NCBI GenBank assembly: GCA_018699955.1
Contig: JABISG010000137.1
Span: 23,075-87,074 of the forward strand
Origin: Planctomycetaceae bacterium
GTDB lineage: Bacteria > Planctomycetota > Planctomycetia > Planctomycetales > Planctomycetaceae
Direction of reading: 5' to 3'
Length of the DNA: 64,000 nt
In this document: positions 1 through 9,690 of the stretch, in pieces
How the letters are laid out: each line of letters starts with the position of its first letter
How positions within the stretch are numbered: the first letter of the stretch is position 1
Translations under genes and position numbers: made by a program
The notes under the pieces: generated by a model
The model's input: the letters and a program-made list of their open reading frames with translations, nothing else
Database searches by the model: none
What the model was told of the DNA's origin: nothing

Positions 1-485
1 GCGCCAGCCGGCCAGAAGTTTTCCATTTCGTCGTCGCGGCGGAGGCGGTCGGTTGGCAGTTTGATTTCATCCCGCCAGATTGCGTAGGCCTCTTCGTCTT
101 CGTGGTAAACCGTTGCCGAGAGACGCGACGGATCGAGGCCGAGCCGTTTGTTGTCGGTCAGGAATTCCCAGGCCCAGTGAATTGCTTCGCGTTTGAAATA
201 ATCGCCGAACGAAAAATTCCCCAACATTTCGAAGAACGTATGGTGATAGGCGGTGGCACCGACGTTCTGGATATCGCCGGTTCGCAGGCATTTTTGGCAG
301 GTGGTGGCGCGGGTGAAATCGAGCTTGCCGACGCCGAGAAACTGTTCCTTGAACTGATTCATACCGGCCGGAGTAAACAGCACGGTCGGATCGTCCTTGG
401 GGACGACCAGATCGCTGGGCCGACGGAGCGCCCCTTTTGACTCGAAGAATTCGAGGTAACATTCGCGGAGTTCATCAGTTTTCAT
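1..485 (-). CDS. alaS: Alanyl-tRNA synthetase, N-terminal part (cut by window edge)
   Basis: Charges tRNA-Ala with alanine in the cytoplasm. The visible ~161 residues are the start of the class II catalytic domain: the protein begins MKTDELRECYLEFFESKGA, continues with the alaS-typical FTPAGMNQFK and CQKCLRTGDI stretches, and has the motif 2 region HHTFFEMLGNFSFGDYF. The ATG at 485 gives the usual AlaRS N-terminus with almost no extension. The gene runs off the left edge, so the editing and C-terminal domains cannot be checked. It lies downstream of, and on the same strand as, the HtrA-type gene, but a 333-bp gap suggests its own promoter. Confidence 0.95.
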   Translation of the reverse strand, partial: MKTDELRECYLEFFESKGALRRPSDLVVPKDDPTVLFTPAGMNQFKEQFLGVGKLDFTRATTCQKCLRTGDIQNVGATAYHHTFFEMLGNFSFGDYFKREAIHWAWEFLTDNKRLGLDPSRLSATVYHEDEEAYAIWRDEIKLPTDRLRRDDEMENFWPAG

Positions 486-818
486 GGAACGGTTGCCAGG
501 AGTGAAAAGTAAAAAGTAGAACGGTTGCCAGCGGTGAGTGGTTAAAGGGATGACTCGAATGGAAGGGGGAAGGTTCAGAGGGACGAATGCACAAAGTGGC
601 AGAAGGAAGAAACAAAGCGGCTCAAGGGTAATGACACAGAGTGAGGAGTTTTCAGCGTGTCATCAACGGTAAGACCTTGAGATTGGCGAGATTGGCCACA
701 AAAAACACAAAAATCTGCGAAAACATAGGCTCATCCGGGCCAAGATCAGAGATGGGCCACTGCGGACATGGGGAGGCATCTGACACAGCCGATTGTTGTC
801 GCCGCATGGCGGTATTCG
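486..818. other. Intergenic stretch upstream of alaS
   Basis: This 333-bp gap lies between the HtrA-type stop and the alaS start, both on the minus strand. The 13-mer GAACGGTTGCCAG occurs twice about 30 bp apart next to the alaS start (near 486 and 519). I see no convincing gene, terminator hairpin or promoter consensus. It must carry the alaS promoter if alaS is transcribed separately. Confidence 0.4.
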
Positions 819-2345
819 TCATTGTGGCGGCAGAACGACGCGGCGACCATCCGCCAGATTCAGGGTGACCGAACCGGATAACTTTGATACCAACTTTTCA
901 AACTCGGCCGGCGTTGTCACGGGAACTTTGTTCAAGTGCGTGATGTAGTCGCCCGCCTTGATGCCCACGTTTTGACCGGCTGCGACGCTATCGCCAGCAA
1001 CCGTTGTCACAAGAACGGCTCGGTGGTAACGGTCGAGTTGATACGGCAGGTGCTTCGATCGGGCCGTGGGGTAATCGACCGACAAACCCCGCCAAGGTGG
1101 CAGCCGCGTGCGCGTGTTGATAATTCCCTCATCGTCCATCACCGGCCATTTCCCCAGCTTGACCAAAAGCGTTCGTTCCTTGCGTTCTCGTTCCCGCCAG
1201 ATGCGAAGCGTGGCCGTCGCGCCGGGACCAAGCAAAGCGACCTCGCGCATCAGGTCGTACTGATTGTACACCGGCACGCCGTTTACGCTGAGAACAATGT
1301 CTTTGGCGAAGAGTCCGGCAACGGCAGCCGGCGAGTTGGTTACCACTTTCACAATACGAGCCGCCGTTGGTTGTTCAAACTTTGCAGAGATGCTCCGCAT
1401 CTTTTCTTCGGTGGCGGTCGTCGGGCCGACTCCCAGGAATCCGTATTCGACCTCGTAACCATCAATCAGCGAACCGATGATCCGTCGCGTCGGCTTGTCG
1501 AAGGGGATCGCAAAGCCGGCCGATTTCTCGTAACCATCGAGCGCCGCCAGCGACGTGGTGATGCCGATGAGTTCGCCGTCGAGGTTCAATAGTGCGCCGC
1601 CGCTTGCGCCGAGATTCAGCCGCGCATCGATCTGTAAAAGAGTGCCGAAATGATGGATCGTTTCCTGCCGGAGTGCTTCTTCCGGATTAGCGACCGGCAA
1701 TGAACGGCGATCGAGGCGACGGGCGATATTGCTGATGATTCCCCATCCGGCGCTGGCCGATCCGTCGCGCGACTGCGCGTACGGATTGCTAAGCGTGACG
1801 ACCAGGTTTCCCTTCTTGAACGAATCGCCCGTCTGCAGTTTGAACGGTTTGAGGCTCGACCACTTGATTTCTGTGCGGCCTAATTCCAATCGAAGAACGG
1901 CAAGATCGCTGCGTGGATCGGCGGCAATAATCGATGCGCGAACACGGCGGCGGTCGTGAAATCGCACGAGGATGTCTGAGACGCCCGCATCAGTCGGCGC
2001 GTCGGCCACCGGTCCGCCTCTCACCAGATGGTAATTCGTCAACACGACCGGTTTGCGTCCCGGCCGGCCGTCGGAGATGAGAACCCCCGAACCAAACTCG
2101 TTGGGAACGAAATTCTCCGGCGGCAGTCCGCTCGGCTCGCGTCGCCCGTCGGTCGATTTGAATCGGGCGATGCCGACGACTGATTTTTCTCCGTCCTCAA
2201 TTGTCTTCGTAAACGCTCGCTGAAGATTGCGCGCAGCGGTCAGCGCGTCATTTTCCTGAGCATTAACGGTTGCGATACTCGAAAACAGCAGAATGCATGC
2301 GGCGTAGTATGCGACCGATGCAAATCTAGTTCGTTCGCGCAGCAT
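819..2345 (-). CDS. HtrA/DegP-type serine protease with two PDZ domains
   Basis: A 508-residue exported trypsin-like protease that probably degrades or refolds damaged envelope proteins. An N-terminal hydrophobic signal segment (residues 7-29, ending VNA) is followed by the S1C protease domain. The catalytic triad is readable as His106 (TNYHLV), Asp147 (RSDLAVL) and Ser248 (GASGGAL). Two PDZ-like domains follow (from about GFLGVGP and from PPWRGLSVDYP). The frame is open upstream to 2612, but that extension overlaps rnhA and carries no domain. The ATG at 2345 places the signal peptide at the N-terminus. Degree of regulation (for example RseP/sigma-E) cannot be told from sequence. Family assignment is firm; the exact substrate is unknown. 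Confidence 0.88.
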   Translation of the reverse strand: MLRERTRFASVAYYAACILLFSSIATVNAQENDALTAARNLQRAFTKTIEDGEKSVVGIARFKSTDGRREPSGLPPENFVPNEFGSGVLISDGRPGRKPVVLTNYHLVRGGPVADAPTDAGVSDILVRFHDRRRVRASIIAADPRSDLAVLRLELGRTEIKWSSLKPFKLQTGDSFKKGNLVVTLSNPYAQSRDGSASAGWGIISNIARRLDRRSLPVANPEEALRQETIHHFGTLLQIDARLNLGASGGALLNLDGELIGITTSLAALDGYEKSAGFAIPFDKPTRRIIGSLIDGYEVEYGFLGVGPTTATEEKMRSISAKFEQPTAARIVKVVTNSPAAVAGLFAKDIVLSVNGVPVYNQYDLMREVALLGPGATATLRIWRERERKERTLLVKLGKWPVMDDEGIINTRTRLPPWRGLSVDYPTARSKHLPYQLDRYHRAVLVTTVAGDSVAAGQNVGIKAGDYITHLNKVPVTTPAEFEKLVSKLSGSVTLNLADGRRVVLPPQ

Positions 2346-2475
2346 GAGACAAGTCACCTTTCGAACGCTCTTTGTTGGATGGAACAACAGAATCCATCGT
2401 ATCGCTCGCTCCATGCGCACCCAAGCCCAAAACGGTCCGAGGGCAAGTGGCGCACCTGACGCGCTCGGTAGCGGC

Positions 2476-2979
2476 TTAGCCCTCGTCGATTCCGTTCTGA
2501 ATTCTAACGGCTGCTTCGACCGCCAGTTCGTCGCAGCGTTCGTTCTCCTCGTGTCCGCTGTGACCCTTGACGACCGTAAAACGGACCGCGTGCCTTTGCA
2601 GCAGCGAGTCAAGTTTTCGCCAATACTCTTCGTTCTTGACCGGTTTGAATTTCTTGCCTTCGCGGCGACGCCAACCGTTTGCCTTCCAACCCGGCATCCA
2701 CTGTGTGCAGCCTTTGGCGACGTACTCGCTGTCGGTCACCACTTCAATTTGCGAGCGGCTGGTCAATGCCTCCAGGCCGCTGATGACGGCCTGCAGTTCC
2801 ATCTGGTTGTTGGTCGTTTCGGCGAGGCCGCCGGAAAGTTCCTTTTCCGTGCCGGTGGCCGGATGCTTCAAAATGCACGCCCACCCGCCCGGCCCGGGAT
2901 TGCCGCGGCAGGCACCGTCGGTCACCAGCCGAACGCGCGGCAGGCTTGCCGGTTCCTCGCCGTGTGAGTCGTCTGGCAT
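2476..2979 (-). CDS. rnhA: Ribonuclease HI
   Basis: Removes the RNA strand of RNA:DNA hybrids during replication and repair. The 167-residue protein has the RNase HI fold with all four metal-binding acids visible: Asp21 (TDGACRGNPGPGG), Glu61 (NNQMELQAV), Asp83 (VTDSEYV) and Asp150 (ENERCDELA). The basic, tryptophan-rich handle region (about 94-120, WMPGWKANGWRRREGKKF) is also present, as in E. coli RNase HI. The gene is 120 bp downstream of infA and 130 bp upstream of the HtrA-type gene on the same strand, so the three may be co-transcribed. Confidence 0.95.
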   Translation of the reverse strand: MPDDSHGEEPASLPRVRLVTDGACRGNPGPGGWACILKHPATGTEKELSGGLAETTNNQMELQAVISGLEALTSRSQIEVVTDSEYVAKGCTQWMPGWKANGWRRREGKKFKPVKNEEYWRKLDSLLQRHAVRFTVVKGHSGHEENERCDELAVEAAVRIQNGIDEG

Positions 2980-3099
2980 GCAGAAGTCCGTTCTTTCTTG
3001 CCGTTGTGTGCAGGCGCAGCGACCCCGTCGTCAAAGACGTAAGGAGCGGCGGGATTCGCACAGAAAGGACGCACCGGGATCGGCGACATCCACAATTCG

Positions 3100-3318
3100 T
3101 CAGCGCTCGCGATAAACGATGCGGCCGCGATTCAGGTCGTACGGCGACACTTCGACGACAACCTGGTCTCCGGGGACAATGCGAATGAAGTGCTTTCGCA
3201 TTTTTCCGGCGACATGTGCCAGCACCAAGTGTCCGTTGTCCAACTCGACACGAAACTGGGTGTTTGCCAGTGCCTCGACGACTTTCCCTTCGACTTGAAT
3301 GGCCTCTTCTTTGGCCAT
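3100..3318 (-). CDS. infA: Translation initiation factor IF-1
   Basis: A 72-residue single S1/OB-fold protein that occupies the A site of the 30S subunit during initiation. The sequence shows the family features: N-terminal MAKEEAIQVEGKV, central GHLVLAHVAGKMRKHFI and C-terminal VVEVSPYDLNRGRI. Length is exactly that of the family. It is transcribed from a good-looking minus-strand promoter at 3402-3431 and is followed by rnhA. Confidence 0.97.
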   Translation of the reverse strand: MAKEEAIQVEGKVVEALANTQFRVELDNGHLVLAHVAGKMRKHFIRIVPGDQVVVEVSPYDLNRGRIVYRER

Positions 3319-3401
3319 ACTCTAACAGCCTCCGCTGGAATCAATTCGACAAACGCGAAATCGGCGTTCCGGTCATGCCACGACGGCACCACCACCGCAG
3401 G

Positions 3402-3431
3402 ATTATATCAGCCTCGACGTAACGGAACCAA
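3402..3431 (-). promoter_or_regulatory. Probable sigma-70-type promoter of infA
   Basis: On the minus strand, TTGGTT (3431-3426) and a perfect TATAAT (3407-3402) are separated by 18 bp, giving a start point about 75 nt ahead of the infA ATG at 3318. The -10 box is perfect; the -35 box matches at three of six positions. The promoter may also serve rnhA downstream. Confidence 0.55.
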
Positions 3432-3534
3432 GGCTACGGGCATTCCCTGGTGAAAAGGTTTCGCAATCCGAAATCGTACTTGTGGGATGTGGCCAATCAG
3501 TCTGGCCCCGGAATTCATCAAATCGAGAATCCCC

Positions 3535-4026
3535 ATGACTGAGAAGAACCCGAAAACCCTACAGTTTGTTTCCGACAACGAAGCCGACACGATTCGTTTA
3601 GGAGAGGCGCTTGCCGCGGCATTTCAGCCGGGCTGTGTGGTGGCGTTGCTGGGTAATCTGGGGGCCGGCAAGACACGCTTGGTGCAGGCGATCGCGAATG
3701 CGCTCGGAATTGACCGCGAGGACGTGACCAGTCCAACGTTCGTGTTGATTCAGGAATACGATGGGAATCTGCCCATCTTTCACTTCGATGCATATCGGCT
3801 GCGCGATTCGGATCAGTTTCTGGAACTGGGGGCCGACGAGTTGATGGCTTCGCAGGGAATTTGCCTGATCGAATGGGCAGAACGTGTCGGCGATGTTTTG
3901 CCCGACGACCTGCTGCGGATTGAGATCGAGATCGAAGGTCCCACGCGACGGCTGTTTCGCCTGTCGGGATCGGGACCCAAATCAAACGAGGTCGTACAGC
4001 AACTTGCCGAGTTCCATCTCGATTGA
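3535..4026 (+). CDS. tsaE: tRNA threonylcarbamoyladenosine biosynthesis ATPase TsaE
   Basis: TsaE is the P-loop ATPase that drives TsaB-TsaD in t6A tRNA modification. The 163-residue protein has the Walker A motif GNLGAGKT (residues 40-47), the following DVTSPTFVLIQEY segment, FHFDAYRL and the conserved LIEWAERVGDVLP, all typical of the family. An in-frame start at 3487 is possible, but the ATG at 3535 gives the normal family length. It is divergent from infA; no tsaB or tsaD is adjacent. Confidence 0.93.
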   Translation: MTEKNPKTLQFVSDNEADTIRLGEALAAAFQPGCVVALLGNLGAGKTRLVQAIANALGIDREDVTSPTFVLIQEYDGNLPIFHFDAYRLRDSDQFLELGADELMASQGICLIEWAERVGDVLPDDLLRIEIEIEGPTRRLFRLSGSGPKSNEVVQQLAEFHLD

Positions 4027-4090
4027 CAGGTTGGCTACGCAGCAATTGAAGTCTGACAGGGTGCTGCTCGTCGCGACCGCGTTGATACAC

Positions 4091-4537
4091 TCAGTGCGAC
4101 GCGGCGTGTGATTCTGCTTCGTCTTCCTCGAATTGGCAGCAGCCCGCGCAAAAGCCCGACAATTGCACCGAGCCACACAGGAACATGATGCAATACAAGG
4201 CGGTGACGTACATCGTTTTGCCAATGTAGTTGCTGACCTCCAGGCCAAGCAGGTTGTGCTGTCCGCCAGCGGGTGGGGCAATGTTGGCCCACACCAGCAC
4301 CGCGCCCAGGCCGATGAGCAATAACGCAACACACCCGCCGTTCAGCAGCATCTCGCGAAATTTGACCCAGTTGACGGCAAACGTCCAGAACACAATCCAC
4401 GCCAGCAATCCCAGCAGCACACCATCGCCGAGCAGTTGGAACAGTTCAAGTACGACATTCCACCCGGCGAATAGAAAATTGATCAGGCTGTCGAAGAAGG
4501 CTTGCATCAACTCATCCTCAAACGCATCGGTTGGCAT
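4091..4537 (-). CDS. Small multi-pass membrane protein, unknown function
   Basis: A 148-residue protein I do not recognise. It has three or four hydrophobic segments (roughly residues 12-30, 35-55, 64-86 and 105-122) and ends in a short hydrophilic tail, CQFEEDEAESHAASH. Five cysteines lie in the last third, including CGSVQ..CAGCC. It is convergent with tsaE (65 bp gap) and divergent from the first DUF1549/1553 gene. The ATG at 4537 is preferred over a TTG one codon upstream. It is probably an inner-membrane protein; nothing else can be inferred. Confidence 0.6.
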   Translation of the reverse strand: MPTDAFEDELMQAFFDSLINFLFAGWNVVLELFQLLGDGVLLGLLAWIVFWTFAVNWVKFREMLLNGGCVALLLIGLGAVLVWANIAPPAGGQHNLLGLEVSNYIGKTMYVTALYCIMFLCGSVQLSGFCAGCCQFEEDEAESHAASH

Positions 4538-4884
4538 CAACCGCAGCAGAGACTCGCGATTTGTAACGGCCGATGAATGCAGCGGCCAGATTTTGTACTA
4601 TGTTCTTATACACAATTCTGGCTGTTGTTCCAGCCACTGAAGTTGTTCGGCCGTCGATATGCCTGCGGAAAGGTGCTGTTGGGCGTTTCTGCTGACACTC
4701 AACGGCCGTGGAGTGAAACTTCGTATTCTGGACGAAGCCATCCGGAATTGGTATAAATGAGTGCGTGGCTCCCTCCTGAGTCTCCGCCCGTTTTGCCTTC
4801 GCGGAAACTCGAAAACCAGCGCAGCTTTTCTTTCTGCTTCGTCCTGTCGCATGTTAGTCGTGTGAGTGCATTTCAGGTGATCTC
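4538..4884. other. Divergent intergenic region
   Basis: A 347-bp gap between the small membrane protein (minus) and the DUF1549/1553 gene (plus). On the plus strand TGGACG (4729-4734) and TATAAA (4752-4757) with a 17-bp spacer form a plausible promoter, leaving a leader of about 120 nt. No additional gene is convincing. Confidence 0.35.
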
Positions 4885-7800
4885 ATGAAAATATCCCGTT
4901 GCTGGAAATCGATGTTCTCACTCTGCTGCGTGATTTTGTTCAGTGGGAACCTGTTCGCGCAATCGAAACCGCTGCAGTTCGACCGGGACATTCGCCCGAT
5001 TCTCTCAGACAATTGCTTTCAATGTCACGGCCCGGATGACAAGAAGCGGGAAGGAGATCTCCGTCTCGATTTGAAGCAGCAGGCCCTTGGCGATCGCGAT
5101 GGAACGTTCGCCTTCAAACCGAGCGATCTCGATCAGAGTGAAGCGTGGCAGCGAATGACCACCGACGATCCCGACTTGAAGATGCCGCCGGCCGACTCGA
5201 ACAAGAAACTCTCGTCGAAACAACTCGCGTTAATCAAGCAGTGGATCGAACAGGGGGCCGAGTGGGTCGATCACTGGTCGTTCGTTGCGCCGGCTCGCTC
5301 GAAGATTCCAAAAGTCTCGAACGCGAAGTGGCCGCGCAATTCGATCGATCATTTTATCCTCGAACGTTTGGATGCCGAGGGACTCAAGCCGTCCTCTGAA
5401 GCCGCGCGGCATACATTGATCCGCCGTTTGAGCTTCGACCTGACGGGACTGCCACCGACTCCGAAAGAAGTCGATGCGTTTCTCAAGGACACTTCGCCGA
5501 ATGCCTATGAGAAACTGGTTGACCGCCTGCTCAAGTCACGTCACTACGGCGAACGCATGGCATTGATGTGGCTCGATTTGGCACGCTACGGCGACACCAG
5601 CGTGTTCCACGCCGACGGACCTCGCGACATGTGGGCCTGGCGGGATCACGTCGTCAATCGGTACAACGAAAACCAACCGTTCAATCAGTTTTCCATCGAA
5701 CAACTGGCGGGCGACTTGATCCCGAAGGCGACGCTGAAACAGCGGCTGGCATCCGGCTTCAACCGCAACAACGGCACCACCGATGAAGGGGGCGCGATTG
5801 CCGAAGAGTATCGTGTCGAATATGCCGTCGATCGCGTGAAGACGACGTCAACCACCTGGCTCGGATTGAGCATGGAGTGCGGCCAGTGTCACGAACACAA
5901 GTTCGACCCGATCTCGCAGGAAGAGTATTACCGATTTTATTCCTACTTTAACGTCAGTGCCGATGCCGGCATGCAAACTCGCGGAGGAAACGCGACGCCG
6001 AAGCTGGACATTCCCGATCCGGAAAAGGAAAAACAGCTACCCGGTTTGCGGAAGAAACTGGCAGTGCAGGAAAAGAGCGTTTCCGGTCACCGCGCGTCGG
6101 TCGAACCGGCCTTCCAGCAGTGGGTGAAGGATCAAGCCGCCGCAGCAGTTGCCGGCTCGTTGGACAAACTGCCCGGCGATCCCCTGTTGCATTTCACTCT
6201 CGATGAAGGCAAGGGCAACACCGTCAAGGATCAAGTCGATGCCAAACGGGTCGGCAAGATCAAAGGGAAGCCGCAGTGGGTGCCGGCGCGGTTCGGTCAG
6301 GGATTGAAAATGGACGGGAGCAATTTCGTCGAGTTGGCAGGCGTGGCTGATTTCGAGCGGACCGACAAATTCTCCTACGGCGGCTGGGTCTCCGCCGGTC
6401 CGAAACCGTCCGGTGCAATCGTCGCCCGCATGGACGATGCCAACGGTTTTCGCGGGTACGACCTGCTGTTAAGCGGTGGACACGTCGAAGTGCATATCGT
6501 TCACAAGTGGCCGGAGAACGCGGTCAAGGTCCGTACGAAGAAGCCGATCGAATCCGACGGCTGGCATCACATCTGCGCGACATATGACGGATCGTCGAAG
6601 GCGGCGGGAATTGCGATTTATGTCGATGGACAATCGCAGGAGTGGGACATTCAACAAAACGGTTTGACGGAGACGATTCGCACGAAGAAGCCGTTTCACA
6701 TCGGCAGCCGGAATCCCGGTGGTCGGCTGAAGGGAACCGTAGACGACGTCCGAGTTTTCAAACGCCAGTTGACCGCGATTGAAGTCCAGGCGCTGGCGAT
6801 GTCGAATCCGATCACCCCAATTCTGGCGGTCGCTGCCGACAAACGCACCAAGGAACAAGTGCAAACGCTTCGCGATTATTATCTGAATAACGACGATCCC
6901 AGGTACGGCGAACTCGTCAAGCAGCGGGACAAACTCAAAGCGGAAGAGGTGGAATTGCTCAAGCCGCTGACAAGCGTGATGGTGATGCAGAACCCGGGCA
7001 AGCTGCGCGACACGTTCATCCTCAACCGCGGTGCCTACGACTCGCCGACCGACAAGAAAGTGGAACCGGGCACGCCGGCCATCCTGCCCCCGATGCCGAA
7101 AGACGCGCCGCAAAACCGACTCGGTATGGCGCAATGGTTGTTCCAGGCCGATCACCCGCTGACGTCTCGCGTCGCAGTCAATCGCTATTGGCAATTGCTG
7201 TTCGGTCAGGGGTTGGTCACCACGCCGGAAGACTTCGGTTCACAGGGCGAGTTCCCCAGTCATCGGGAATTGCTCGATTGGTTGGCGGTCGATTTTCGCG
7301 AAAGTGGTTGGGACGTTAAACGCATGCTCAAGCAAATGGTGATGTCGGCGACGTACCGGCAGACATCGAACATTCGTCCCGAACTGCTCAATCAGGATTC
7401 GGACAACCGGTTGCTGGCCCGTGGCCCGCGATTCCGGTTACAGGGAGAATTCATCCGCGATAATGCCTTGGCTGTCAGTGGTTTGTTGGTCACGAAGATG
7501 GGCGGACCGGGTGTCAAGCCGTATCAACCGCCGGGATTGTGGAGAGAGGTTGGACTGGGTGGCAATCCCAGATTCTCGCAAGATCACGCCGACAAATTGT
7601 ATCGCCGCAGCATTTACACATACTGGAAGCGGTCGGCCCCACCGCCGAGCATGCAGATTTTCGACGCGCCGACGCGCGAGAAATGCGCGGCCCGCCGTCC
7701 CCGCACGAACACGCCGCTGCAGGCGTTGGTCACACTGAACGACGTCCAGTTCGTCGAAGCCGCGCGTAACCTGGCCCAGCGGATGATGAAGGATGGTGGA

Positions 7801-8058
7801 ACCGGCCCGGAAGACCGTTCGACATTCGCCTACCTGTTAGCCGTGTCGCGCAAGCCGCGTGAATCGGAACGGATCGTCATGCTTAATGTCTACAATTCCA
7901 GCCTCGAACATTTTCGGAAAGATGAGAAGGCCGCCAAAGATCTCCTTGGAATCGGCGAGTCGAAACGCGACGAATCGCTCGATGCAGCAGAACACGCCGC
8001 CTGGACCGTCGTTGCCGGATTGGTGTTGAATCTCGATGAAACCCTGACGCGGGAATGA
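4885..8058 (+). CDS. Secreted planctomycete cytochrome/DUF1549/LamG/DUF1553 protein
   Basis: A 1057-residue exported protein of the large planctomycete family that combines a cytochrome-c-like domain with DUF1549 and DUF1553. A signal peptide (about 1-25, ending FAQ) precedes a single heme-binding CFQCH. DUF1549 follows (LIRRLSFDLTGLPPTPKEVD, and LGLSMECGQCHEHKFDPI with a second CxxCH). A LamG/concanavalin-like domain sits at about 430-640 (LHFTLDEGKGN, FSYGGWV, GWHHICATYDG). DUF1553 covers the C-terminal third (AVNRYWQLLFGQGLV, RRPRTNTPLQALVTLND). The role is not established; electron transfer linked to polymer oxidation is often suggested. The next gene is its usual DUF1501 partner, 74 bp downstream, so an operon is likely. 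An AGGTGAT ribosome site precedes the ATG. Confidence 0.9.
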   Translation: MKISRCWKSMFSLCCVILFSGNLFAQSKPLQFDRDIRPILSDNCFQCHGPDDKKREGDLRLDLKQQALGDRDGTFAFKPSDLDQSEAWQRMTTDDPDLKMPPADSNKKLSSKQLALIKQWIEQGAEWVDHWSFVAPARSKIPKVSNAKWPRNSIDHFILERLDAEGLKPSSEAARHTLIRRLSFDLTGLPPTPKEVDAFLKDTSPNAYEKLVDRLLKSRHYGERMALMWLDLARYGDTSVFHADGPRDMWAWRDHVVNRYNENQPFNQFSIEQLAGDLIPKATLKQRLASGFNRNNGTTDEGGAIAEEYRVEYAVDRVKTTSTTWLGLSMECGQCHEHKFDPISQEEYYRFYSYFNVSADAGMQTRGGNATPKLDIPDPEKEKQLPGLRKKLAVQEKSVSGHRASVEPAFQQWVKDQAAAAVAGSLDKLPGDPLLHFTLDEGKGNTVKDQVDAKRVGKIKGKPQWVPARFGQGLKMDGSNFVELAGVADFERTDKFSYGGWVSAGPKPSGAIVARMDDANGFRGYDLLLSGGHVEVHIVHKWPENAVKVRTKKPIESDGWHHICATYDGSSKAAGIAIYVDGQSQEWDIQQNGLTETIRTKKPFHIGSRNPGGRLKGTVDDVRVFKRQLTAIEVQALAMSNPITPILAVAADKRTKEQVQTLRDYYLNNDDPRYGELVKQRDKLKAEEVELLKPLTSVMVMQNPGKLRDTFILNRGAYDSPTDKKVEPGTPAILPPMPKDAPQNRLGMAQWLFQADHPLTSRVAVNRYWQLLFGQGLVTTPEDFGSQGEFPSHRELLDWLAVDFRESGWDVKRMLKQMVMSATYRQTSNIRPELLNQDSDNRLLARGPRFRLQGEFIRDNALAVSGLLVTKMGGPGVKPYQPPGLWREVGLGGNPRFSQDHADKLYRRSIYTYWKRSAPPPSMQIFDAPTREKCAARRPRTNTPLQALVTLNDVQFVEAARNLAQRMMKDGGTGPEDRSTFAYLLAVSRKPRESERIVMLNVYNSSLEHFRKDEKAAKDLLGIGESKRDESLDAAEHAAWTVVAGLVLNLDETLTRE

Positions 8059-8132
8059 AGCGAACGTCGAACGTTGAGAGTTTTCGCACAGCGCAAGCCA
8101 ACATCGAAAAGTAGTCAAAGAAGGAAATCACA

Positions 8133-9620
8133 ATGACCCACGCCCAATTCGATGTTCAAAGTTCAATGTTGGATGTTCAACGTTCACTCACCCGGCGGCA
8201 GTTGTTGTCGGGAACGCGCAGCTGTTTGGGGGCGGCGGCGTTGGCCACGTTGATGGGAAACACGGGCATCGCCAAGGATGCGCCGAAACAGAATTCGATC
8301 GGCGGGTTGCCCGAGTTGCCGCACTTCCCCGGGAAGGCGAAACGGGTGATCTACCTGTTCATGGCGGGCGGTCCCAGCCACATCGACCTGTTCGACTATA
8401 AGCCGGTGCTGAGAAAGCTGCACGGTACCCAGCTTCCCGAATCGGTCCGCAAAGGACAGCGGCTGACCGGAATGACCAGCGGGCAGAAATCGTTTCCGTG
8501 CGTCGCGCCGATGTTCAAGTTCAAACGGTATGGCGAGCGCGGGACCTGGGTGAACAGCGAACTGCTGCCGCACACCGCTTCCATCGTCGATGATATCGCC
8601 ATCATCCGCACGATGAACACCGAAGCGATCAATCACGATCCGGCAATCACTTACATCAACACCGGAACGCAACAGTTGGGGCGGCCCAGTTTTGGTTCGT
8701 GGCTCAGCTACGGTCTCGGCAGCCCCAACAAGAATCTGCCCTCGTATGTCACCATGATTTCGGTCGGTGCATCGCCGGGACAAGCGCTTTATTCACGCTT
8801 GTGGGGCAGTGGATTTCTGCCCTCGAAACATCAGGGCGTGCAGTTTCGCAGTGGAAGCGATCCCGTCTTGTTCCTGTCGAATCCCGCCGGTGTGAGCGGC
8901 GAACTTCGCCGCAAGATGCTCGACGGTCTGAAGAAAATCAACGCCGAAAATTTTGAGATAACCGGCGATCCGGAGGTCGAAGCGCGGATTGCACAATACG
9001 AAATGGCCTACCGCATGCAGACGTCGGTTCCCGACTTGATGAGTCTCAAGGACGAACCGAAATCGACGTTTGATTTATACGGACCCGACTCACAAAAACC
9101 GGGGACATTCGCGGCCAATTGTGTGCTGGCCCGCCGCATGGCCGAACGCGGTGTGCCGTTCGTCCAGTTGTTTCACCGTGGCTGGGACCAGCACGGCAGT
9201 CTGCCCAAGTCGATCCGCACGAACTGCAAGGGAACCGATCAACCGGCTGCCGCCTTGGTAAAAGACCTCAAACAACGCGGCATGTTGGACGACACGATCG
9301 TCATTTGCGGCGGTGAATTCGGGCGGACGATTTACAGTCAGGGAACACTTACGAAAGACAATCACGGCCGCGATCATCATGGCCGCTGTTTTTCGACGTG
9401 GGTTGCCGGCGGTGGTTTCAAACCGGGAATCGACTACGGTCAGACCGACGATCACTGCTACAACATCGTCGCCGACCCGGTCCACATCAGCGACCTGAAC
9501 GCCACCGTGCTGCACTGCTTGGGTATCGACCACAAACGATTCACGGTCAAATATCAGGGCCTCGACTGGCGACTCAGCGGCGTCGATGGACACGACGTCG
9601 TCCCCGGCCTGTTGGCCTGA
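8133..9620 (+). CDS. DUF1501 protein, partner of the DUF1549/1553 gene
   Basis: A 495-residue protein with an N-terminal Tat-like signal (SLTRRQLLSG then a hydrophobic stretch). The DUF1501 body belongs to the alkaline-phosphatase/sulfatase-like fold. Recognisable family landmarks are YLFMAGGPSHIDLFDYKP, GTQQLGRPSFGSWLSYGLG, RRMAERGVPFVQLFHRGWDQHG, GGEFGRT and DNHGRDHHGRCFSTWVAGGG. Metal-binding His/Asp positions appear intact, but catalytic activity of this family is unproven. An AAGGA ribosome site precedes the ATG. It follows the DUF1549/1553 gene directly, as such pairs do in planctomycetes. Confidence 0.9.
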   Translation: MTHAQFDVQSSMLDVQRSLTRRQLLSGTRSCLGAAALATLMGNTGIAKDAPKQNSIGGLPELPHFPGKAKRVIYLFMAGGPSHIDLFDYKPVLRKLHGTQLPESVRKGQRLTGMTSGQKSFPCVAPMFKFKRYGERGTWVNSELLPHTASIVDDIAIIRTMNTEAINHDPAITYINTGTQQLGRPSFGSWLSYGLGSPNKNLPSYVTMISVGASPGQALYSRLWGSGFLPSKHQGVQFRSGSDPVLFLSNPAGVSGELRRKMLDGLKKINAENFEITGDPEVEARIAQYEMAYRMQTSVPDLMSLKDEPKSTFDLYGPDSQKPGTFAANCVLARRMAERGVPFVQLFHRGWDQHGSLPKSIRTNCKGTDQPAAALVKDLKQRGMLDDTIVICGGEFGRTIYSQGTLTKDNHGRDHHGRCFSTWVAGGGFKPGIDYGQTDDHCYNIVADPVHISDLNATVLHCLGIDHKRFTVKYQGLDWRLSGVDGHDVVPGLLA

Positions 9621-9690
9621 CGGCGCAAAGTGAAATTATCGAAACGATGATTTCCACTGTTGCATGCCGACGGCGGTCGCGTTGTGATGT

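Noticed and set aside
6469..7194. Long minus-strand frame opposite the first DUF1549/1553 gene
   Set aside because: It lies entirely antisense to a clear gene and shows no motifs; in GC-rich DNA such shadows are common.
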